A DNA stretch of 64,000 bases from Massospora cicadina (GCA_022478985.1 JAKSZP010012137.1:1-64000); one strand, 5' to 3'. Shown: positions 13,753-25,894, numbered from the stretch's first letter. Notes: generated by a model not told the origin, from the sequence alone. A program made the numbers and translations.

Positions 13753-14596
13753 TGAAAGGAGAGTGTCTATAACTCTCCAGTTCCCAATGTGGTAATTCAC
13801 GGTGCACAAGGCCAACTCCAGGGACTTACCATTAGTACTAAAGCTATTAGAGCCCAGCAGAGGGTGCTGGAGCAATAACAACTTAGGCAGAGAAGTGTAA
13901 GTTTTATAATAAATAACCTACCAAAAGCAACGGGTACACAAAGGTGAAGGGGTAAGCGACCCAGGTTGGAGGGAACCTGGGCGAACCAATGGTGCACTAG
14001 GGGATAGCTTAAGTGTATTTAAAATGGCCAGGTTAATGGAGCATAAGACCTCCTCAAAGAGGTTCGCGCACAGGAGCATTTGAAATATCATAAAATAAAA
14101 CGTAAAATGGAAAAATGTATCTTAGAAAGTTGATTAAAAAGGAATGTCAGTTGTGGAAAACATAATTAAAATTTGTTGGGATAATTTGAAGTCTGCCAAA
14201 GTGGTCCCAAGCACTGATTCACCAATAAGCAAACACTACCATTCAAATTGGTAGTAAACACCAAAACTGACTTCACTCAAGTAATTGATTGAAGTTGGAT
14301 CTGACCCAAATGTGCGATTTCATAAATGGAATGTATTTTGCAACCCCGTTCCTCAACTAACTGAATTGAATCATCTGCGTTAATTAAGTAAACCATCCAT
14401 TTTAACGCCTGGGCCATGTAAGGGGTGGACATTAGGAACCTCATTAGTACCAACCTGGGCATATTTAGCTTGTACCCAGCGTTGGTCTGGTGTATGCCTG
14501 AGGTCAGGGAGGGCCTGAAGATTCACCTTCTGGGCCTCTGGCGCCCAGCCTTATCCTTAGGGTTGGTCCCCACTATGATGTCATTTAACCATGACA
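13753..14596 (-). repeat. 3' LTR of Gyp-A2
   Basis: It pairs with 18827-19675 over the full length, with TG...CA ends on the forward strand (TGAAAGGAGAG...CATGACA). It contains the LTR coding signature around 14467-14505 and a hydrophobic frame at 13797-13997, both on the element's strand. Confidence 0.88.
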
Positions 14597-17500
14597 TTAC
14601 CCTCTCCTCCTGACAGGGCTCAACCCCCTCCAGGGGCTTGCACAAGGGAAAAGTTCTTGTGGGCTGGGGCCAACTTCATGGTGGAAATGGTCAGTTTGGA
14701 TTGAGATCCAGCAGCCTAGGGGAAACGCTTGTGGAAGGCTTCAATCAGATCTTTGGTATGCACACAGTCATGCGCTGGAACCCAACTGTTCTCTGCAGCG
14801 TGAAAACCCTTCCAGGATACCAGGTACTCAAGTCTTATTTTAACATGACGGGAGGCAACTAATTCCACTTCCCACTCTGGCGCCCCATCCATGAGATAGG
14901 TCTCAGGAGTCTCTGGTGGGGGGCCCTTAAACAACTTCAGTTTGCTCTCATGAAACATAGAGAAGATCCAGAATGAGGGGGAGATCTAGCTGATATGAGG
15001 CATGGCCCACCTTTCTAACAACGCGGTAGGTCCCAGCTTCTTACATGGCTGCTTGATAGGGATGTTATGAGCATCAAGCATCAAAAGATCCCCTTCCTTA
15101 TATGTTGGACCCACTTGGTGCTTTCTATCAGAGTTCTCCTTATAAACTTGCATTGCTACCTTCAAACTTGTGGAAACCCCTGGTGGACCTTCTTGATAGT
15201 CTTGTAAAAGTCCACCACCGCTTCAACCTTAGAAACACAGCTGGGCTCCATGTTAAAGGCAGGGTTAAAGCCATGGTTGGCGAAAAAAGGGAACAACTGA
15301 TAGAAGAATGCAACATTTTGTTGTAGCTAAATTGGGCCATAGGGAGGTGAGACACCCAATCTGCATGATCTGCGGCGGTGTAACACCGCAGAACTGTTCC
15401 AAGCACTGGTTCACTCGTTCAGTCTGCCCATCTGATTGGGGTTGATAGGCATTTGAACAGCAGGGGCGAATCTGAAGAGTCTTTCACAATTCTTCCCAAA
15501 AAACGGTGGTAAATTGGGGTCCCCAGTCACTGATAACTTCTTGGGGAACCCCATGAAGCGCAAACACATGAGTGACGAAGAGCCTAGCCATCTCAGCTGC
15601 AGTTATTGTTGTTCTGCAAGGAATAAAGTTGGCAAACTTCGTAAAACAGTCCACCACCACCATGATGGCATCATAACCATCAGAGGCAGGTAATTCCCCA
15701 ATGAAATTAACCAAGAGGGAAGTCCAGGGCCCATCAGCCTTTTGTACTGGTACCAACAACCCCACTAAAGGTTGACGATTGGGTTTCATCTGGTTGCATA
15801 CCAGGCACTCCTTACAATACCGTCCCACCTGAGCAAGCAAGTCCTTCCAATTGTAGGTGTGACATATCAACTCTAAGGTCTTTGCTTTCCTAGGATGACC
15901 AATGGTGATTCCATCATGATGGTCCCAGATGATATCCAGGCGCAGTGGTCCAGCAGGTACCCAAAGGCGCCCCTGAAACCACACCATCTCATCCTTTACA
16001 TGATAACCCCTGGATAGGTCCTCTTGATTTAAAGCGCTCTTAGCAAGTACCATAGTATATTCAGCTGACAGAGGCTGAGAAAGGACAACCTTTATGAACA
16101 TACCATACTCCTCCACATTTTCCAGAGGTGCAAGCGCTGGCCCATTGGCTGGGGGAGAGGGAAGTTGAGACAGAATTTTATTTGGAGGAATCATCACCTG
16201 TGTGTTGTGGACTTCTACATCCTTTGTATCAGGAGCTAAAGCAGGGTTGCGGCTTAAAGCATCCTCCAAACCATTATCCTTGCCCTTGGTGAACTCGTAA
16301 GAAAAGGCATATTGGGCAAGAGTCTCATGCCAATGGGTCTGCCGTGGGTTAGGACATGAGGGGCGCGGTAGTACAGCAAGGCATGGTGATCTGTATGTAC
16401 ACGGAATGGTTGGGTAGAGCCATGCAAGTGGTGATGCCAATATGTCAGCGCCTCCACCACTTCTAGAAACTCCTTGTTGTAAACTGTGTATTTCATCTCA
16501 GGCAGAGACATTTTCCTAGAAAATATCCTACTGGATGCTCTATCCCATCTTTGCCTACTTGTAACAAGGTGGCCGCTATGTCAAAGTTGGGGGCATCAGT
16601 AGACAAGATGAACTCCTTTGAAGGGTTGACATGGCAAAGAACAGACGTGGACAACAGGGTGCACTTCACTGCTTGGAAAGCATCCTCCAAAACAGGGGAC
16701 CACTGAAGAACCTTGAAACCGCTAGCCTTGTATAAGAGAGCTGCCACCTCAGAAAGATTGGGTTTGAACTTCTTGAGAAACGTACACGTCCCCAAAAAAT
16801 TCCTCAATTCCTCAACTGAGGTGGGGGTGAGACACTCACTAATAGCCTTCTCCTTGTCTGTAGTTATCATGTGTCCTTGGTCAAACATGACGTTGCCCAG
16901 AAAAGTGACATGGGACTTAAATTTACATTTACTGGTTTTTAGTGTAAGGTGGGCAGCCCTCAACCTCTCCACCACTTGCCAAAGGTGTACTGCATGGGAC
17001 TCCTGATCTTGGGAAAACACCAGGATATCATCCATGTAGGTAACCTCACATACCTCAAACAAGTCCCCCCAACGCAGCATCAATGCGGCGTTGAAAGATG
17101 GCATGGGCATTCTTAAGCCCAAAGGGCATGACCCAAAACTAAAAATTCCTTTTCTGGTGCAGAATGCGGTTAACCACTTCTGGCCCTTCTTAATCCAGAT
17201 CTGATTAAACGCATTGAGGCAATCCAGCTTGGAGAAGACCTTCGGCTTCTCCACATAACGTGCAATCTGTGAATCCAAAGAGATGGTATGGAGGTCTGGT
17301 ACAGTAACGTTGTTGAGGTTCCCATAGTCTATGCACGGGCATAGAGTATCATCCGCCTCCTCAACTAAGAGAAGGGGGAGCAAACAGGAGAGGTCCACTG
17401 AAAAATAGCGCCTTTGGCTAACTGCTCCTTCACCCACACATCTAACGCCTCTTCCTCCCAGATGGTCAAGGGGTAGATGGGAGAAGAGATACGCACCAGA

Positions 17501-18057
17501 TCCACAGTGAGTTTGAAGTCTCAGTTGTACTCAGAATGATCAGGTAGTGCATCAGCTGAAGCTGCATCAAAGGAAGATTCCAAACCCCCCAAACAAGAAG
17601 GTAGGGGAACCACCACAGTGGGCTTCAGCATAGAGGCAAGGCTAAAGGTGTGAAGGTGGGGCCAGTGGGGCAAGTCGCCCTGAGCATCAGCCTCAGACAA
17701 AGGAACAACAAGTGTGAGACCATTCTTTACTGTTAGTGATAGGGTATTCTCTTTCAAGTTGGTTCTACTGTCAAACTTCCGCCACCACTCCACACCCAAA
17801 ATGATAGGGTACAGGAGGTTTTTGGTAGCTTTGAAGTAATTGGACAAGTGGTATTTGCCAACCTGATAGTCCACTGTCCCAACGACCTTCAGAGTGGGAA
17901 TACCTTGGGGCGCCCCTTCCCTAACCATACCACCAGGAAAGTAATGCAGCCCAAGGTAGTCAGCTAGGCTCAGGTCCATAAAGTTTTTCATGGCACCAGT
18001 ATCCACCAGAATCGTGGTGTTGAATTTCTCTAAAGGGGAGGAAAGGATAGCATCCAT
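14597..18057 (-). pseudogene. Gyp-A2 pol: protease, RT/RNase H, integrase, chromodomain
   Basis: The polyprotein would provide all replication enzymes. Protease (17521-18057) keeps ILVDTGAMKNFMD and the YPIILGVEWW strand. RT (16493-17437) keeps KLDCLNAFNQIWI and the active-site YMDD. RNase H and tether lie near 16254-16511. Integrase (15484-16440) keeps the His/Cys zinc finger (HHDGITIGH...CKECLVC) and the second Asp (ISDWGPQF). The first catalytic Asp reads Asn (LLVNFIGELP, normally MDFIGELP). DGQTERVN with the catalytic Glu follows in another frame near 15410. A chromodomain (14716-14958) ends the protein with YLVSWKGFHAAENSWVPA; in related elements this domain steers integration to heterochromatin. 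A stop and frame changes between blocks make it a pseudogene, but it is well preserved. Confidence 0.9.
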
Positions 18058-18102
18058 TAGAAAATACCCATAATGGTCTTTATTTAAAGCTTAAATCGCC
18101 AG

Positions 18103-18534
18103 TTAATTACCACCAAACTCTTCATTTGGCAGTAACATGTCACCCTGGTAGGATTTTGAATCGAAGAATGGAGAGGGATACTTGGCCACTCTTACTACTG
18201 AGGCCACATATCCCACCATATCTTCAGCAGGGACATAAACATTTTCATATTGTAAGCGCAATTCCTTTTCAACTTCCTGAGAGCTGAGAATCATGGAAGA
18301 GGTCAAACGGGGATTTTCTGGGGTGATTTGGTACACAGGAATAGGTTCCTTCTTTGAGCCATGAGAGAGCAAATATGGTTCAGAGGTATACATAGTGTTT
18401 TCTTTATAAAGCGCATTTTTAGACGTGAACAACCCTATTCCCATAACAGCAACAGAATGCCCGATGGATCCAAAGCCAACACCCCCAGGGCCATCTGCAC
18501 TGATTCCACTGGCATCGTCTGAATGCGCTGTCAA
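18103..18534 (-). CDS. Gyp-A2 open frame between LTR and protease, function unknown
   Basis: A 143-codon frame fills the place where gag would normally be. It has a Gly/Ser-rich start (GISADGPGGVGFGSIGHSVAV) and an acidic, Tyr-rich C-terminal half. It has no capsid motif or CCHC knuckle, and no transmembrane stretch that I trust. It ends about 45 nt before the protease frame. It could be the remains of a gag too divergent to recognise, a linker of the gag-pol polyprotein, or element-specific. Confidence 0.45.
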   Translation of the reverse strand: MTAHSDDASGISADGPGGVGFGSIGHSVAVMGIGLFTSKNALYKENTMYTSEPYLLSHGSKKEPIPVYQITPENPRLTSSMILSSQEVEKELRLQYENVYVPAEDMVGYVASVVRVAKYPSPFFDSKSYQGDMLLPNEEFGGN

Positions 18535-18826
18535 ATTAAACCAAGTTTAGTGAAATTGAAATTGGTAATTTCGTTGGAAAGTTGAGGAATCACAACTTCC
18601 AGACCTCAAAACATCCATATCCTCCAGGTACAAGCACAAAGGGTGAGTACTTTCCAATTGGAGCATCTAAAATAACATTAAGCTTCTCCAACCTTCAGGA
18701 AAAAGAGAAAATAGTGGTGCGGCTGACCACAGCTGGGGCCCTCAGATGGCTTTCACCATTTACACTTTGGACAAGTCCCACATGGAAAAATTTTGTGCAC
18801 ATAATTTAAGGTGGTTGATTGACTAA

Positions 18827-19675
18827 TGTAAGGAGAGTGTCTATAACTCTCATGTTCCCAACTTGGTAATGCACGGTGCACAAGGCCAACGCCAGGGAAC
18901 TAGCCATTAGTACTAGAGTTATTAGAGCCCAGCAGAGGGTGCTGGAGCAATAACAACTTAGGCAGAGAAGTGCGAGTTTTATAATATATAACCTACCAAA
19001 AGCGACGCAGTACACAAAGGGGAAGGGGGTAAGCAAACCAGGTTGAAGGGAACCTGGGCGAACCAATGGTGCACTAGGGGATAGCTTGAGTGTATGTAAA
19101 ATGGCCAGGTTAATGGAGCATAAGACCTCCTCAAAGAGGTTCGCGCACAGGAGCATTTGAAATATCATAAAATAAAACATAAAATGGGAAAATGTTTATT
19201 AGGAAGTCAACCAACAAGGAATGTTGGTCACGGAAAACATAATTAAACTTCATTAGGGAAATTTGGAGTTTGCTGAAGTGGTCCCAAGCACCAATTCACC
19301 AATAGGCAAACACTACCATCCAAATTGGTAGAAAACACTGAAACCAACTTCACTCGAGTAATTAATTAAGTTGGATCTGACCTGAACGTGTGATTTTATA
19401 AATGGAATGGGTTTCAAAACCCTTGTTTCTCGGCTAACTAAATTGAATCATCTAGTTAATTAAGTAAACTGTCCATTTTAATGCCTGGGCCGATGAAAGG
19501 GGCTGGGCGTTAGGCACCTCACTAGTACCAACCTGGGCATATTTAGCTTGTACCCAGCGTTGGTCTAGTGTATGCCTGAGGTCAGGGAGGGCCTGAAGCT
19601 TCACCTTCTGGGCCTTCTGGTGCCCAGCCTTATCCTTAGGGTTGGTCCCCACTATGATGTCATTTAACCATGATA
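18827..19675 (-). repeat. 5' LTR of Gyp-A2, with coding potential
   Basis: Partner of 13753-14596. On the element strand it begins TGTCATGG near 19675 and ends ...CTTACA at 18827. A frame from 19652 contains DLRHTLDQRWVQA at 19583-19545. A second frame (19180-18806) is strongly hydrophobic and runs across the LTR/internal junction into the element body, ending LVNQPP. Confidence 0.88.
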
Positions 19676-20640
19676 CTCTAAGAGCAAGTACAACAGCTCA
19701 CTATGCTAGTACAAGGACGGCACCCACAAAACAACATTTGTTGCCATAATTGTAATGAGCCAGGGCATCATTTCAGACAGTGGCAAAATGCCTGTTGGCG
19801 ATGCAAAGTGGTTTATTTATATGGAAGATGTCCTGACAGAGTTAGTCAAAGAAATCATGATGCACCTCCAGCTCCCAATAAGGAAAATTTTTCCCAGTCT
19901 GTACCCTAATAGTACCCTAATCTGCCACCAATGCCTTATGGGGAACACCAGTAGGACCCAATCCACCATATCCCTATCCCTATACAACTCCACCACCAAA
20001 TGACTACTATGGGATGGGTACAATACCTACCAGCACCCCTATGTTAGGCCATCACCTGGAAAGTCTCAGCTCCTATTACAACTGATTAAGTACTCATCAG
20101 CAAAGCCTGAAACAGAACAAGCCTAACAACTCCTGCTTGCAGAAATCTATGCTGCTGAAAGTCGGAAAATAAGAAGAAGTAACCAACCACAATAAATATG
20201 ATATAATTAAAAGAATGATAGTTGATGACTTTTTGAACCCAGAGCAGAAACAACCCAAAGAACCACATGGAGTACCTATGGAAGAATATGATGAGCCCAG
20301 AAAAATGATACCTCTCTTCAATTAACTGAATTTGCCAAGCAGGCTATGGAAAACTTGCAACCCCAACACTACCCAAGTAATACAGCAGTTGATCCTACAG
20401 AAACCCATCAAGTAGTGAAGAATACAACTGCCACAAAATTCCGAGTACCACAACAAACCATGATGTCAGTTCCTAACACAGTGTCATACTGACCTAAAGG
20501 GATCTCAGCTACAAATATTTTAAACAAAACAATTATCACAGTACCTCTTGGAGACTTGTTCAAGTCCAGCCCAACACTATGACATGACCTTCATCAAGCC
20601 ATTGGTTTAACCTAGCTTTGAAATGGAGTCCCAAAACAGG
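19676..20640 (+). pseudogene. Gyp-A gag, second part with zinc knuckles
   Basis: Gag resumes after the A2 insertion as EQVQQLTMLVQG. Near 19740-19850 it reads CHNCNEPGHHFRQW followed by CWRC...GRCPDR, two CCHC-type knuckles typical of Gypsy nucleocapsid. The final Cys of the first knuckle is Trp. A Pro/Tyr-rich stretch follows, then several stops and frame shifts before the protease. Confidence 0.7.
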
Positions 20641-20649
20641 AATCACTAC

Positions 20650-23600
20650 TCACCAATACAGGAACACCCCGTACCATGGGGTCCCACTTTGGATATTCTG
20701 CGCCTATCCTCCTTGATACAGGCTCTTCAGCAAGTATTGTAACAAATAAATTTCTTTTAGACATTGGATATAAGGACATTCTTCAGAGCGTCATAGTTTT
20801 CCTTATGGCTGGGGGAACTCAACAAGCTTATTGTAGTCAAGTATTTGACCTCCCTGTGAAGATAGCAGGAAAAGTCCGCTATATCAACGCAGTAGTTTTT
20901 GATAGCAACCAATTTGAGTTGCTGCTTTCCTGACAGGCCTAAAGGAGTTTGGAATACATGCAGACTTTGAATCAGGCTAAAGGTTTATGCAGACAGAAAA
21001 AGGAAAAAAAAAACCTTGACTGTTACATATTTTAACCCAGAGAGGCCATCTGACACCCCTGTGCAACTGTCTACCTACTGGTGTGATGAGTTAACAGAAA
21101 AAATCAACGCCCTAACCCACTTGGAGGATTAGCAAAAGGAGAACCTATCACAACTACTCAGACACTTTGAGATGCTTTTCTGCCATAATAGTGATGATGT
21201 TCTACTATCAACCTTAGGTTCACACCAGATTGATGTTGGTGACGCTAAACCCATTGCTAGATGACCCTACCACCTGCCACAAGTGCAAGAAAAATTTGTT
21301 AAAGCAGAAAACAAGAAGGGTCTAGTCTTTAGCCTCATTTTCCCCATTCAATCACCATGGGCATTCCCTATTGTAGTTGTCCTCAAAAAGAATAGAAAAA
21401 TCCACTTATGCATTGACTACATCCTTCTAAGCCAAGTAACAAAGTAAAATGCATAACCAATGCCACTGATCACAGACATCTATAATACCATGGGAGGCGT
21501 GCAGTACTTCACTAATATTGATTTTTTCTCTGGATACTACCAACTGGAAATGGAGGAAGAGTCTATTCCAAAAACGGCGTTTGTCATCAAATTTGGACAA
21601 TTCAAATACACTTAAATTCCCGTTGGTCTTACTGGAGCTCATAGAACCTTCCAAAAGTTATGGATGTTATATTTCAAGGATGGAAAAATTGGTGTGTCAC
21701 TGTCTACCTTGATGATATCACCGTCTATTCCGCTGATTTCAATCAACATCTGCAGGACCTAGGAGAAGTACTTCAGTGGATTAAGTAAGAAAACCTTGGC
21801 ATTAATGAGTCAAAGCTGATACTCTGCACTAGAGAGCTGAAGCAGCTAGGGCACATTATCTCACCAGAAGGAAAACTCACTGACCCCTCAAAGGTGGAAG
21901 CCATTTCTACATGGCCCATCCCTAACAGTGCAGCTGAACTCCTGAGCTTTTTGGGAACTGTCAACTACTATTGGGCCTTTATTACTAATTTCAGCAAGGT
22001 AGCTGTTCCATTGTACTAAATCCAGAAGAAGGGAACCCCTTGGGACTTCAGAGATGCTGCCCACCAGAGTTTTTTCAGCCTGAGAAATGCATTAGTTCAA
22101 GCTCCTATCCTGATCTTCCCCAACTTTGATGAAAAATTTCTGGTGTTCAAAGATGCCAGTAATTCAAACATTTGGGCCGTGCATACACAGCTATGAGGAA
22201 ATAAGTACCTACCTGTTGCATTCATCTACAAGAAATTTTTCCCAGTTGAATACAACTACTCAACATATAAGAAAGAGGTTTTGGCTGTGGTGTTTGCTTT
22301 TTGTAAATTCTGGTATTATCTGTTGGATCAGCAGGTCACCATATTCACTAACAACTCACCAGTAAGTTTTCTGTTAAATAATCCCATACCCAAATGAGCG
22401 CTGAGTACTGGATAATTGGCTAATGGAGTTTGATTTGAAATTTGTGCACCTCCCTGGATGGCTCAACGCAGTATCAGTTGGGTTATCATGAATTTAAAAT
22501 AACCCAGCGGGACCAGAAATCTTTCATATGGGGAGATCAATCTCAAGAAAGAGCTCCTGCAGATATGGAAATTCCAAGAAGATTTTGATGCGCCAAGTGA
22601 TATCCAGGATATACCATTATTTAAGAAACATTGCTCAAAATTTCCAACATCTGAAGGGCACCTGTATATATGTACTAAAGGAACAGTGGCCCAGGTGGTT
22701 CCAAGAAATCAATGCATGCAGCAGATGAAGGAGGCCATGATGACACCAGACATTTTGGAGTACAAGCCACCTGGTTGAGACTCTTCACTGTATACTGGTG
22801 GCCAAATGCCAACACTGAAGTCAGTAACTATGTATCCACATGCCATGCCTGCCAAGTCTTTGCTAAGTTGCCAGGTGCCCAGAAACCCCTGAGCCCTATA
22901 GAAACAACTAGACTATTTGAGATGTGGGATCTTGACTCTATGAAACCTTTAAGAGTTGCCACTGATGGATCAAAGTATATTCTAGTAGCCACTGAATACT
23001 TCAGCCGTTTGCCTGTTGCCAAAGAAGTTTCCTGAGCTGATGCAGCCACCACAGCCCAGTTCCCATATGAAGACATATCTACTATCTATGGATTACCTTG
23101 CCTTAGTCTGACTGACTGGGGATCACATTTTAATAATAAATTAATTGAGAAAATGTTGGCCAAGGTATGCACTCGTTGTTCCATGACAACAGCATACAAC
23201 CCTCAGTGTAATGGCCTAACTGAATGTATGAATCAAACACTGATGCATGACCTGGAATGGAGCATCACAGACAACCCTGATAAATAGCCTGAACACTTAC
23301 CAGCCATCCTTTGGGCATACCAACCCAAAATCCATAGTACTACCAAGCATATGCCATATAAATTACTGTTTGGAATAAAATGCCATCCCAAACTATTGGC
23401 CAAGCAACTCAGCAACTATTTTCTATCAACTTTCCACCTAAAACAGCCTGACATGGAGAAATTGGTACAAGATCATGCCCATCAAATGAAGACTAACTAT
23501 GACAACCACCTCAAAACTTTTCAGGTTTTTAAAGTAGGAGACCTAGCCCTCCTGTTTTAAGATAAAATTATGAACTCCCACTCTAAGAAAGCTCACCTAT

Positions 23601-23736
23601 ATTTCAAAGGGTTGTTTATAGTTACCAAAGTACTTCCCTATGGAAACTACAACCTTGATACCCTTAATGGAGTGCCATACCAGTTAACTATCAATGGCAA
23701 CCATCTCAAACTTTACCAATATAAAAATAAATGGGG
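20650..23736 (+). pseudogene. Gyp-A pol: protease, RT, RNase H, integrase
   Basis: Protease (20676-20933) has the retropepsin motif LLDTGSSASIV and ends FELLLS. RT spans roughly 21180-21790: HLCIDY, NIDFFSGYYQLEM and an intact YLDD near 21710. RNase H (about 22120-22370) keeps KDASN and TYKKEVLAV. Integrase (22700-23735) keeps the zinc finger (RHFGV...CHACQ), Asp in WDLDSM, Asp in LTDWGSHF and Glu in CNGLTECMNQ, and a C-terminal module reading LYFKGLFIVTKVLPYGNYNL. At least six stops or frame changes break the polyprotein. No chromodomain follows; the frame runs to the edge of the 3' LTR. Confidence 0.88.
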
Positions 23737-24416
23737 TGTTGAACAGGTTAATAATTTGATAATAATATATTTGAATAAAAATTCCCCATTTGATGAATAT
23801 TCATTTTATATCTTGATTTCAGTTGATTCTTAAGTGGAGGATACCCCAGTGGTAGAATATGAACTCACTACCACTGCCTCCCTGAGTTCAATCCCAGTAG
23901 ATGAACTTTGGGTAGGGGACAAGTATGACTGTTGGTTTTGTGCACCAATGCCCCAAACTGAGATAGCAAATAGCAAAGGTAGTCCATGGAGTTCCTGGCC
24001 TATTATATACCTTGCATGGAAGTTTTCCGGGTTTTATCCTCCTTTCCCATTTTCTTCACTTCTCTTTATTAGTACAGTATTGTCCCCAGGTTAGCCCACC
24101 TCAAATAAAATTTAAAATCAGTTGATTCTCCTGGAACATTCTGGGCACTGAAATATCCCTATAAACATGTATAAATACCTTTGGTTCTTAGCACAATAAA
24201 GTATCAGATTATAGAGTTTAACTTCCTGTTGTGTTTATTATCTTCCATTTATAAGAGATATCCTGCCCTGGGCATTTTTAGTCATAAACACCCAGGATGA
24301 CTGGTGATTGCCAAATTGATTCCCCTGAAACCCCTGAGAGTTACACTATGCACCAGCCGCCTGTCAGGGGAATATAGCAGAATCCCCTAGTTCCCTGAAA
24401 GTGTAAATAAATGCTA
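23737..24416 (+). repeat. 3' LTR of Gyp-A, interrupted by a SINE
   Basis: It matches the 5' LTR before and after the SINE (23831-24117). Its TATAAATACCTT box and TTTTAGTCATAAACACCCAG block are conserved. The ATG at 24297 repeats the gag start. It ends against the ATTGG target duplication. Confidence 0.8.
23831..24117 (+). mobile_element. tRNA-derived SINE (287 bp) in the Gyp-A 3' LTR
   Basis: It is flanked by perfect 12-bp duplications, TCAGTTGATTCT, at 23819-23830 and 24118-24129, and is absent from the 5' LTR of the same element. The 5' part looks like a pol III promoter: CCCAGTGGTAGAAT near 23845 as a degenerate A box and GAGTTCAATCC at 23884-23894 as a B box. The 3' end is A-rich (CAAATAAAATTTAAAA). 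A second copy in opposite orientation lies at 48898-49188. The tRNA origin is inferred from the boxes only. The parent tRNA and LINE partner are not identified. Confidence 0.85.
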
Positions 24417-24563
24417 TTGGCTGATTTGATAATGTCAATGGTTTTCCTTAGCAGTTGGTGATTTATTTGATTTAATAGGCTCTATAGTTTTAGGTAAGCA
24501 ATTGGTGGGTATTTGAGTGATTTGATAAGCTCGATGTTTCATCTAAGCAGTTTTAAATTTATA

Positions 24564-24594
24564 CTAGCATCCAGATATCCGTGCTTCGCTACGG
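24564..24594 (-). repeat. Helitron 3' end 1
   Basis: On the minus strand CCGTAGCGAAGCACGG folds as CCGT(A)GC-GAA-GCACGG, six pairs with one bulge. ATATCTGGATG and CTAG follow, then T. The hairpin-spacer-CTAG/T arrangement is the Helitron 3' terminus. Confidence 0.65.
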
Positions 24595-25862
24595 TGTTTA
24601 TAATTTATCGTATAATTTATATTGATAAACCACTAAACCGCTTAGCTAAACCATTGAATATAATAAATCAACCAATCACCAACTGCTTTGTAAAAATAAA
24701 CTTGTCAAAATTGAAACAACCAAAACTGCCAAACACTTGCCAATAACTAAAGCCAAAGAATATACAAATCAACCTATCACCAACCGCTTCGTAAAACAAA
24801 TATAAACTTATTTAAACAACCAAAACCACCAACTGCTTGCCAAACCCATTTAAACTATCGAATCAACCAAATATCAAACTCCTCAGCTCGTAACATTATA
24901 CTGATTAACATTAAAACATAGTGTTTTCACTTCTTATATATAGAACCTTTTGTTTTTTGTGAAAAAATATATAAGATTCATCTTTCTGCACTCCTTCTCC
25001 ATATAAACTTTAAGTATGCCAAATCTCGCACTCCTCTGTGCGTGCAATATGCTTAAAAAGGGGTGCAGAGTTTTCTCTTCACGTATTAATATATAGAGTT
25101 GGTTTGAGCCATGAATTCTGATTGGGCTTGTTTTGTAATTTACCAAATTCGACATTAGAGCTATTAGTAGGATCATGTGGTTCCGGTTGGTCCCAATTAT
25201 GTCGATCGGCTATGTGGTACACTGTAATGATTTTAGTATTTTCATTAAAATGATAGACACCTAGATTTACCAAAATTCCTGTGCTCTGATTAGCCGAGAA
25301 CTCTAAACCGAAAGCATAATATATATATATAAAAAACAAAGTCGGGTTAGTTACACCATTTATAACTCAAAAACGGCTGGACCGATTTTTATGATCTTTG
25401 ATTTGTTGGATTTGTCTCCGCCCCGAATAGCAGAATAACTATTAAAACATGGGAAAAATTCACGAAAAAAATTATGAAGAAAATTCATTTTCTCATACAT
25501 TTTGTATGGAACGGCTTTTTTGATGATATCTCGAGAACAGATTGACTGATTTCGATGAATTTTTTTTCGTTCGTTTCGGCCTCGAGAAGTTTCCTCGCTC
25601 ATTGGAAAAGTAAGAAAATCACAAAAAATTAAAATCCGTATACAACGCCATCTCTGATACATGACAGAAACAAAAAAGGAACAAAATGAACATGGCGTTG
25701 TATGCTGGTATTAATAAATTCACCAGATTACTCACTTGAGACTAAACAAAAATCAGTATTGGAGTTTAAGTAGATTAAGTAGTTAGAATAATCAGCTCAA
25801 GAGTAAAGCTGGCATAGCCTATAGGCTACAATGTGAGCTTACCATCATCTGATAAACTAAAT

Positions 25863-25894
25863 ACCGTAGCGAAGCATCGGTATCTGGATGTTAG
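25863..25894 (+). repeat. Helitron 3' end 2
   Basis: CCGTAGCGAAGCATCGG, then TATCTGGATG, then TTAG. This is a near copy of end 1 in the opposite orientation, with one inserted base in the stem and CTAG changed to TTAG. Confidence 0.6.

Larger units (their letters stand above)
13753..19675 (-). mobile_element. Gyp-A2: chromodomain Gypsy element inserted into Gyp-A gag
   Basis: This is a minus-strand element with LTRs of 844 bp (13753-14596) and 849 bp (18827-19675). The polypurine tract AGGAGGAGAGGGTAA sits directly before the 3' LTR at 14597-14611. Target flanks are CTCAC and CTCTA, a weak 5-bp TSD (3/5), but the host gag frame is restored by removal. Internal order is a short region of unknown coding, protease, RT, RNase H, integrase, chromodomain. 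The RT block is open for 314 codons, longer than in any neighbouring element, suggesting relative youth. No gag with zinc knuckle is present. Its LTR carries the conserved coding signature described in the findings. Confidence 0.9.
12695..24416 (+). mobile_element. Gyp-A: Ty3/Gypsy retrotransposon, split by Gyp-A2 and a SINE
   Basis: The flanks carry the duplicated target (A)TTGG at 12690-12694 and 24416-24420. The LTRs are 12695-13088 and 23737-24416, about 390 bp each once the SINE in the right copy is removed. Domain order is gag (in part within the LTR), gag zinc knuckles, protease, RT, RNase H, integrase, as in Ty3/Gypsy. Removing Gyp-A2 (13753-19675) rejoins the gag frame: the block ending KQMNALT continues as EQVQQLTMLVQG. 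Key catalytic motifs survive (LLDTGSS, YLDD, integrase D-D-E), but several stops interrupt pol. The integrase C-terminus has no visible chromodomain, so this is a different lineage from A2, B, C and F. Confidence 0.88.

Noticed and set aside
25079..25662. Two overlapping minus-strand frames of 86 and 100 codons as genes
   Set aside because: They lie in the Helitron body, and the end of the 100-codon frame is only the translation of the repeated AACGGCTGGACCGATTT motif. No protein family was recognised.
24564..25894. DNA transposon with terminal inverted repeats
   Set aside because: The inverted ends each contain their own hairpin followed by CTAG/TTAG and lack a flanking duplication. A third end with the same structure exists at 26323, so two Helitrons in opposite orientation fit better.
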